Assembly (NCBI GenBank): GCA_934292725.1
Contig: CAKQXY010000083.1
Span: forward strand, 1 to 6,672
Length of the DNA: 6,672 nt
Direction: 5' to 3'
Source: an uncultured Lachnospiraceae bacterium
Lineage (GTDB): Bacteria; Bacillota; Clostridia; Lachnospirales; Lachnospiraceae
Shown here piece by piece: positions 1-5,140 of this stretch. A program made the position numbers and the translations under genes. Within the stretch, counting starts at the first letter, position 1. Each line of letters opens with the position of its first letter. A model generated the notes under the pieces. The model saw nothing but the letters and a program-made list of their open reading frames with translations, had not been told where the DNA came from and ran no database searches.

Positions 1-82
1 AAAACCCTGTTGGAATGATGGTTGCGTTGTTTGTAATCGGCGCATTCATCCCTCGGACGTTCTTGCGAACGGCCGGGTTTTT
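1..82 (-). repeat. Structured GC-richer element with inverted-repeat ends (possible dispersed repeat or small RNA)
   Basis: AAAACCC (1-7) and GGGTTTT (75-81) form a perfect 7-bp inverted repeat bounding the element. Inside, CGTTC (58-62) pairs with GAACG (67-71); read on the minus strand this closes a GCAA tetraloop, with extra pairs 55-56 to 73-74. A second hairpin pairs GATG (17-20) with CATC (47-50) and TGCG (23-26) with CGCA (41-44). The layout is a three-way junction. GC is visibly higher than in the flanking gene. It starts 14 bases beyond the stop codon of the regulator remnant. Whether it continues left of base 1 is unknown. A small dispersed repeat of Clostridia or a structured RNA would both fit. 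A 16-codon frame (46-96) overlapping the upstream stop as TAATG could also be translated. Confidence 0.35.
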
Positions 83-95
83 CTGCGCTGAATCA

Positions 96-671
96 TTATA
101 ATTCCTCAAATGTCTTAAGAAATTCTGTTACCTCTGTCTCTTCTTCCTTGTATTTCTGATCCTCTTTTCCTTTTACGCTAATGCATTCTAACACATTAAG
201 CAGTTCTTCCAAAACAAAAATAACATAGCGCTGTGAGTACTGATGTCTGAGTAGCTCAAGTGCTTCCATTCCATATGAAAGCGCTTTTTCTTCATTGCCT
301 GAATACCGTTCAAGCTTCATGCCAAGAAGTGCCACCTGTGGATAAATCAATATCTGAACCTTTGGTTCAAACTTTGCCTGTTTTACATAGTCGGCTACCT
401 TCTTGTGCATCTGCATAGCTTCATCTGTCTTGCCGATAAGAAGCAGACAATTTGCCAGAAGCAAAATACTTTCTAACTCACAGGGAGCCAGTAAAAACTT
501 TGACAGCTTCTTTTTTTCCCATCCATCGGGTAATGTACATAGTACCGTCTGCCGTGCGCTTTCCACCAAATTTTCTCCCTCTGATTTTTCACGTTCAACG
601 TCAACGCTCTTGCTCTCAAAACGTTTTTTGTACGCCTGTAATTTTCCTAAGCTCAGTTCTGGTGCAGACAC
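96..671 (-). CDS. Helical TPR-like C-terminal fragment of a broken regulator
   Basis: This 191-codon frame starts with GTG at 671 but is open back to a TGA near 779 with no better start and no ribosome binding site, so the start is nominal. From about residue 9 the product is all helical. PDGWEKKKLSKFLLAPCELESILLLANCLLL (about 48-78, described by its PDGWE and LAPCELE parts), then paired helices near GKTDEAMQMHKKVADYVKQA, QVALLGMKLERYSGNEEKA and GMEALELLRHQYSQRYVIF, look like TPR-type repeats. Such domains follow an N-terminal HTH in XRE/PlcR-like regulators of Clostridia, which, as I remember them, are around 400 residues or longer. Here the matching HTH is directly upstream in the other frame (616-780), so this is most likely the remnant of one regulator rather than an independent gene. 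It may have controlled the adjacent glycosidase genes. It may also be shortened at its C-terminus. Confidence 0.55.
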   Translation of the reverse strand: MSAPELSLGKLQAYKKRFESKSVDVEREKSEGENLVESARQTVLCTLPDGWEKKKLSKFLLAPCELESILLLANCLLLIGKTDEAMQMHKKVADYVKQAKFEPKVQILIYPQVALLGMKLERYSGNEEKALSYGMEALELLRHQYSQRYVIFVLEELLNVLECISVKGKEDQKYKEEETEVTEFLKTFEEL

Positions 672-780
672 CTCTTGATATTTTTTGTTCAGAGATGCCG
701 CGGCGGCATCGTTCCTTATACATGAATTTTCCGCAATATTGGTTGTACCGCCGCAGCCATAGTAATTCCTCTTTGTTCAT
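616..780 (-). pseudogene. N-terminal helix-turn-helix fragment of a broken XRE-like regulator
   Basis: A 54-codon frame starts with ATG at 780, six bases after the GH2 stop, and ends with TGA at 616. It begins MNKEELLWLRRYNQYCGKF. Residues about 26-47 (RRGISEQKISRGV then CTRTELRKI) have the turn and recognition-helix spacing of an XRE/HTH_3 DNA-binding domain. The usual sequence after this helix (a Glu-containing S-G-E-type turn and further helices) is missing; the frame instead runs into TGVQKTF and stops. The next part of the protein continues in the +1 frame (see 96-671). There is no clear ribosome binding site, so translation, if any, would rely on coupling to the GH2 stop. I infer an ancestral regulator gene damaged by an internal deletion plus frame change; a sequencing or assembly error cannot be excluded. 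Confidence 0.6.
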
Positions 781-786
781 ATATTA

Positions 787-3141
787 TTATTCAATCCACA
801 CTCTTTTATCTAATGCCGGGCAGCTGATGCATACCTTTACATCTTCTTTTGGCTTTACATAGACAATCAATCTGCCATTGTGTGTCTTTCTGTGTGCCTC
901 GCAATATGGCGTTAGGTCTGCTAAATCACCGTTTTCCAGTCCAAGAAGTGTTCCTCCTATTACCTCTGCCGTGATTGTTAGATCTTCTGCCGCAAGAACA
1001 TCATTTTCATCGGTAAGTGAAACCTCAATCTGCATCACTTCTTCCTTATTTATAGTTTCTCCTGCATGCCATACATTTGCAGACAACTCGACTGCTTTTC
1101 CTGCTGTCTGAATGCTGCACTCGGCTTCGCCGCACACTGCCTTAAGTACACCTGGCTCATAAGCAAAACGCCATTCGGTGCAACCTTCTTTTTCAAGATA
1201 TGTTCCATCGTGCAATGACTTTTCACCATCAATACCAACTATACTAAGAGAAACAATTTCTTTTTGCACATTTGTGAAGACGCGTACAACGACATTTTCT
1301 CCATCTGTATAATTCCAATGTGCATTCCACGGTCTCCACTCATGCTCATCGCCATCATCTGGGCGTGTCAGGATACAAGCAAATGGTTCTGTGCTCCAGA
1401 ATGCCTTTCTTCTATAGAAGCCCGGCTTTTCAAAGCCTGCAAGATCCATTAAACCTGCTGACGAACCGTGAATCGGCCATCCATGTGCCTCTCCAAGATA
1501 ATCAATTCCTGTCCACAAAAACTGTCCGCTGATATATGCATTATCGCGCACTGCACACCACTCCTGATAACCGCCGCCATTTTCGCTGCCTAAAAATGGC
1601 TTGTCTGGGAAACGTTTGTGGCTTTCCTCATACAGATGCTCTTTATAGTTATAGCCCACAACATCAAGTGCATCAAAAAATCCAATATGAGATGACAGCT
1701 CTGGGAAGGCTGCTGCCAATGTAACTGGTCTTGTGGTATCTTGTGTGCGCACAATCGCTGCCAACTCCTTTGCAATTACGCTAAGTCGCTCAGCATTTGG
1801 CTTATCCGGGTCATACTGACGCTCCTTTGCCGGCTTGTTGGCATCGTTGTTTCCTGTCATGGTTTCAAATAGTGGATGGCAATATGGGTCATTCGGGTAG
1901 TCGATCTCATTTCCAATGCTCCACATAACGATGCTTGGATGGTTGCGGTCACGGCGTACCATATCAGCAAGATCACGCTCATGCCACTCTGGGAAATCTT
2001 CTGCGTAGCCCTCATGCTTTGGCGGATATACATTATGACCGGTGGACCACTTATTCTTCGGATTCTCCCACTCATCGAATGCCTCATCCATCATTAAAAG
2101 TCCAAGCTCATCACACAGATCATACAGCTCTGGCATATGAGGATTATGACTGCAGCGGATCGCATTGCAGCCGCCTTCCTTCAATTTAAGCAGTCTGCGA
2201 AGCCATACCTCACGATACATTGCTGCACCAAGACAGCCGCCATCGTGATGAACACATACGCCCTTAAACTTTGTTTCCTTTCCATTCAGGAAAAAGCCAT
2301 GATCAGCATCAAATGAAAATGTTCTGATACCAACGCGTTCTTTATCTAATACAATCACATTTTCATCTTCTTTTTCAAATGAAATGCAAAGCTCATATAA
2401 TGATGGTGATTCACAAGACCAGAGCTTTGGTTTTCCAATCATTCCATTTAAATAGAAGGTTTTCTTCTCGTGTGCCTCCATTGCAGCAGGTACTCTTGCA
2501 AAAACAATCGACTCCTCATCACTTCCACATAGCTTTAGACTAGCAGTCAATGTTCCAACCACGCGCTCATCCAGCTCATTTGCAATCTCTGCATCTGCAC
2601 AAACAGCCGCTGACTGTTCATCTGCTCTTGACACATTAAAGGCAACACCATTCCATACAGCATGAACCTGCTCCTCCACTACAAGGTATGCCTTGCGGTA
2701 AATACCAGAGCCTGTAAACCAGCGTGAATCTGCTAAATCGGTATGGCATACACGCACAGTAATTTCATTATCAATCGCGCCAAACTGAACAAAGTCAGTA
2801 ATATCATAGCTGATCTGTGTATAACCATAAGGACGCTTTCCAATGTGATAGCTGTTGCACCATATTCTACTATTTTTATAGATTCCATCAAATACAACTC
2901 TTACACGCTTTCCCTTATATGCTTCTGGAAGTGAAAAACGCACGCGATACCAGCCAATGCCACCGCTTAAATATCCAGTTCCGCTGGAATTAGTCTGATC
3001 AAACGGCATGTGAACAGACCAGTCATGCGGCAGTGTAACGCTAGTCCACGCACTGTCATCGTAGCCCTTGTACCAGCCTTCCGGCACCTCGCCGTAGTGG
3101 AACTTCCAGTTCTCGTTCAGTGTAATATATGTTCTATCCAT
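787..3141 (-). CDS. Glycoside hydrolase family 2 enzyme, probable beta-galactosidase, cytoplasmic
   Basis: The 784-residue protein has full GH2 architecture. An N-terminal jelly-roll sugar-binding domain (about 1-160, with LPHDW at 37-41 and GGIGWYR at 60-66) is followed by an immunoglobulin-like domain (about 165-275) and a TIM barrel (about 277-585). The barrel carries CSHNP (330-334), MDEAFDEWE (351-359), the acid/base Glu E412 in MWSIGNEIDY and the nucleophile E520 in FLGSENGGG, then GQFLWTGIDYLGEAHGWP (539-556). The C-terminal part has a DUF4982-like domain (about 600-675) and a further Ig-like domain with GGTLLGLENGD (729-739). There is no signal peptide, and about 20 Cys residues fit a cytoplasmic location. 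Beta-galactosidase is the usual annotation for this architecture, but GH2 also holds glucuronidases and other activities, so substrate is unproven. It follows the GH35 gene across a terminator and ends 6 bases before the regulator remnant. Confidence 0.94.
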   Translation of the reverse strand: MDRTYITLNENWKFHYGEVPEGWYKGYDDSAWTSVTLPHDWSVHMPFDQTNSSGTGYLSGGIGWYRVRFSLPEAYKGKRVRVVFDGIYKNSRIWCNSYHIGKRPYGYTQISYDITDFVQFGAIDNEITVRVCHTDLADSRWFTGSGIYRKAYLVVEEQVHAVWNGVAFNVSRADEQSAAVCADAEIANELDERVVGTLTASLKLCGSDEESIVFARVPAAMEAHEKKTFYLNGMIGKPKLWSCESPSLYELCISFEKEDENVIVLDKERVGIRTFSFDADHGFFLNGKETKFKGVCVHHDGGCLGAAMYREVWLRRLLKLKEGGCNAIRCSHNPHMPELYDLCDELGLLMMDEAFDEWENPKNKWSTGHNVYPPKHEGYAEDFPEWHERDLADMVRRDRNHPSIVMWSIGNEIDYPNDPYCHPLFETMTGNNDANKPAKERQYDPDKPNAERLSVIAKELAAIVRTQDTTRPVTLAAAFPELSSHIGFFDALDVVGYNYKEHLYEESHKRFPDKPFLGSENGGGYQEWCAVRDNAYISGQFLWTGIDYLGEAHGWPIHGSSAGLMDLAGFEKPGFYRRKAFWSTEPFACILTRPDDGDEHEWRPWNAHWNYTDGENVVVRVFTNVQKEIVSLSIVGIDGEKSLHDGTYLEKEGCTEWRFAYEPGVLKAVCGEAECSIQTAGKAVELSANVWHAGETINKEEVMQIEVSLTDENDVLAAEDLTITAEVIGGTLLGLENGDLADLTPYCEAHRKTHNGRLIVYVKPKEDVKVCISCPALDKRVWIE

Positions 3142-3149
3142 GATTTTTT

Positions 3150-3154
3150 CTCCT
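3150..3154 (-). promoter_or_regulatory. Ribosome binding site of the GH2 gene
   Basis: AGGAG lies 8 bases before the ATG at 3141 and only 3 bases after the T tract of the preceding terminator. This good spacing supports MDRTYITLNENW as the true N-terminus. The site is outside the terminator stem, so ribosome access should not depend on the hairpin opening. Confidence 0.8.
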
Positions 3155-3157
3155 ATT

Positions 3158-3189
3158 AAAAAAGGGCAGACACCTTACAATGTCCGCCC
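3158..3189 (-). terminator. Intrinsic terminator between the GH35 and GH2 genes
   Basis: On the transcribed strand GGGCGGACA (3189-3181) pairs with TGTCTGCCC (3172-3164) over 9 base pairs with one G-U pair, across an 8-base loop, followed by six T (3163-3158). The stem begins 8 bases after the GH35 stop codon and the T tract ends 16 bases before the GH2 ATG. The gap is too small to hold a separate promoter downstream of the hairpin, so the GH2 gene is either read through this terminator or transcribed from a promoter inside GH35. Confidence 0.88.
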
Positions 3190-3197
3190 CAGCTTCA

Positions 3198-4976
3198 TCA
3201 GCCGATATCCGGCTCATCTTTTAAGGTTATTGTTCCTGGCTGTTTGCCGTCTGTCTCGAATACGACGATTTCATTTCGTCCTTCTTTTAACAGCGGTGCC
3301 GGAATATAAAGTCTTTTCTGTGGTCCGATCTCCCAGAATCGTCCCAGATTAAATCCGTTTAAGAAAATGCATCCCTTGCCCCATCCTTCGAAATCGAGGA
3401 AGGTATCTCCCTTTTGGTCCACATCAAGCGTAAAGTGATAAAATGCCGGAAGTCCCTCTGTATAGCCCTTTGTATAATCGAGCTTTTCGATGTTGTCAAG
3501 CGGCAGACAGTACTCTTCCCAGTTTAAGTGAGTGTGACCGTTGATCTGTACGTGTCCGTCGATACCCTTTCTCTGATGCTCCATTCTTGGTCCGAAGTTT
3601 ACACGTCCCATATTCTCAACAAGAATATCAAGCGGTGCACCCTTCTTAAAGGTAACTGGCTTTCCATCTTCCTTTGCAAAGTCCTCTCCTGCCTTTGCCT
3701 CAGAAAGCAGCTGTCTGTCATAAAGTGTTACAAGCGGTTTCTGATCGACAAAGAGATTTGCACGGTCATTTGCCTCATACAAACGGATCTTTTCAAGATT
3801 CTGCTCTTTCTCAAGCTTTGTATGGTACAAAATATATCCATAATTTTGTCCTAAACGCTCCATAGAAGTCGGGAACTTGCATTTTACTGGTGCTGAAAGA
3901 TCATCAAGAGATTCAAAGAGTCCCACTCTTGCATCATACTGTAAGGTTCCGTATGCTTTCTTCTCGATCTTTGTGCTGTATGTTACTTCTGGAATCGGTG
4001 CATATTTGCGGATAACTTCCTGATAGCGGCGATATTTCTCCGTGATATCACCAGCCTCTGTAAGCACACCATCATAATCATAGGAAGTAACATCTGGTGT
4101 CAGCTCATCATAATAATTAGATCCATTCATAAAGCCAAAGTTTGTGCCGCCCTCAAACATGTAAATGTTGACATGGCCAAGCTCAAGCATCTTGTCAAGA
4201 TCCTTTGTGCTCTCCTCCAAGTTTCCTCTCATATGACCGCCATTGCCCCAATGGTCAAACCAGCCAACCCAGAACTCGGTACACATTAAAGGACCGCCAT
4301 TTGTATACTGCTTCAATATTTCAAAACGCTCCTCGGTGCGTGAACCAAAGTTTCCAGTCGGAAGAGCACCTTCTAAGTGACCACAGGAAAGAGACTCATG
4401 CATAGGTCCATCTGATGTAACAAGAGGTACAACAGTACCAAAATCGATCATGATCTGCTTCATTGTCTCAAGATACTCTGTGTCATCACCATAGTAGCCA
4501 TATTCATTTTCTACCTGCATCATGATGACTGGTCCGCCGTAGTTTACCTGAAGCGGTGCCAAAACCTTGAACAGCTCTTTATAATAGGAACGAATATGAT
4601 CTAAGAACGGCTTGTAGCAGCCGCGAAGCTTCATGCCATCCTCTGCCAAAAGCCAAGCCGGCAGTCCGCCAAACTCCCATTCTGCACAGATATATGGTGA
4701 TGGGCGAATAATCACCCACAGACCTAACTCCTGTGCTGTTTTTACAAATTTTGCAATGTCGAGCATTCCGTCAAAATGGAACTCACCCTTATTTGGTTCA
4801 TGCATATTCCAAGGAATGTAAGTCTCAACTGTATTGCATCCCATCGCCTTTAATTTTTCCAGACGATCCTTCCAGTACTCCGGAACTACACGGAAATAGT
4901 GGATTCCGCCGGAGATGATCTGAAATGGCTTGCCATCCAGATAGAAATTGTCTTTAATCTCAAATGTGTGTGTCAT
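3198..4976 (-). CDS. Glycoside hydrolase family 35 beta-galactosidase, cytoplasmic
   Basis: This 592-residue protein hydrolyses terminal beta-linked galactose with retention of configuration, going by family GH35. The N-terminal TIM barrel begins with FYLDGKPFQIISGGIHYFRV (11-30). The acid/base Glu is E158 in QVENEYG (154-160) and the nucleophile is E234 in MCTEFWVGWFDHWG, both matching the human GLB1 positions in pattern. FEGGTNFGFMNG (274-285) is another family signature. After the barrel come beta-rich domains; the last, a jelly-roll with GWGKGCIFLNGFNLGRFW (531-548), is typical of the family. There is no signal peptide or membrane segment, so it should act on imported sugars. The length is normal for bacterial GH35. 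The frame is open further upstream to 5081, but that extension overlaps the terminator. ATG 4979 is the alternative start. It lies between two intrinsic terminators, downstream of the sugar-binding protein gene and upstream of a GH2 enzyme. The exact linkage cleaved cannot be told from sequence. Confidence 0.95.
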   Translation of the reverse strand: MTHTFEIKDNFYLDGKPFQIISGGIHYFRVVPEYWKDRLEKLKAMGCNTVETYIPWNMHEPNKGEFHFDGMLDIAKFVKTAQELGLWVIIRPSPYICAEWEFGGLPAWLLAEDGMKLRGCYKPFLDHIRSYYKELFKVLAPLQVNYGGPVIMMQVENEYGYYGDDTEYLETMKQIMIDFGTVVPLVTSDGPMHESLSCGHLEGALPTGNFGSRTEERFEILKQYTNGGPLMCTEFWVGWFDHWGNGGHMRGNLEESTKDLDKMLELGHVNIYMFEGGTNFGFMNGSNYYDELTPDVTSYDYDGVLTEAGDITEKYRRYQEVIRKYAPIPEVTYSTKIEKKAYGTLQYDARVGLFESLDDLSAPVKCKFPTSMERLGQNYGYILYHTKLEKEQNLEKIRLYEANDRANLFVDQKPLVTLYDRQLLSEAKAGEDFAKEDGKPVTFKKGAPLDILVENMGRVNFGPRMEHQRKGIDGHVQINGHTHLNWEEYCLPLDNIEKLDYTKGYTEGLPAFYHFTLDVDQKGDTFLDFEGWGKGCIFLNGFNLGRFWEIGPQKRLYIPAPLLKEGRNEIVVFETDGKQPGTITLKDEPDIG

Positions 4977-4981
4977 CATTG

Positions 4982-4987
4982 CTCCTC
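4982..4987 (-). promoter_or_regulatory. Ribosome binding site that fixes the GH35 start
   Basis: GAGGAG lies 5 bases before the ATG at 4976 and only 2 bases before the ATG at 4979. The spacing favours the second ATG (MTHTFEIK) and argues against the longer frame that begins with TTG at 5081, because that TTG lies inside the upstream terminator hairpin. Confidence 0.75.
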
Positions 4988-5059
4988 TTTCTAAAGGTCC
5001 TCGATGCTGAATCTTGCCTCCGTAAAGATCAGCCGTCTCGTCCCATTTACATTTATTAC

Positions 5060-5095
5060 AAAAAAAGAGCAGGATGACCAAAGGTCACCCCGCCC
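5060..5095 (-). terminator. Intrinsic terminator after the sugar-binding protein gene
   Basis: On the transcribed strand GGGCGGGGTGACC (5095-5083) pairs with GGTCATCCTGCTC (5079-5067) over 13 base pairs, including three G-U pairs, around a TTT loop. Seven T residues follow directly (5066-5060). This is a textbook rho-independent terminator. It sits between the binding-protein gene and the GH35 gene, which run in the same direction. It should lower enzyme expression relative to the binding protein, or end that transcript. I found no convincing separate promoter in the 83 bases between it and the GH35 start. Confidence 0.9.
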
Positions 5096-5106
5096 TTTAC
5101 GCGTTT

Positions 5107-5129
5107 ACTGACCCATTACTGTGGGTAGT
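5107..5129 (-). other. Small stem-loop just after the binding-protein gene
   Basis: ACCCA (5111-5115) pairs with TGGGT (5122-5126) around a 6-base loop. ACT (5107-5109) pairs with AGT (5127-5129) after a one-base bulge at 5110. It lies 11 bases after the stop codon and has no T tract of its own. It is probably a 3'-end stabilising hairpin or an accessory to the terminator that follows. The pairing is directly visible; the role is inferred. Confidence 0.45.
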
Positions 5130-5140
5130 TACTATTTTTA

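Noticed and set aside
46..96. 16-codon minus-strand frame overlapping the preceding stop as TAATG, with GAGG upstream
   Set aside because: The start signals are plausible, but the frame is very short, lies in the structured element and competes with another open frame there; not supported enough to call a gene.
716..760. 14-codon minus-strand frame with an AAAGAGG sequence 7 bases before its ATG
   Set aside because: The ribosome-binding-like sequence is part of the KEE codons of the HTH fragment; the tiny product has no recognisable feature and the HTH frame explains the region better.
452..862. 136-codon plus-strand frame
   Set aside because: It runs antisense across the regulator remnant and the end of the well-supported GH2 gene, has no ribosome binding site and shows no recognisable domain.
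3528..3854. 108-codon plus-strand frame
   Set aside because: It is antisense to the conserved C-terminal half of GH35, and its Cys/Leu-rich composition is what reverse translation of that coding strand gives.
4980..5082. Promoter for GH35 (TGTAAT near the terminator T tract)
   Set aside because: The -10-like hexamer has no acceptable -35 at 16-18 bases, and AT-rich terminator tails often give such matches by chance.
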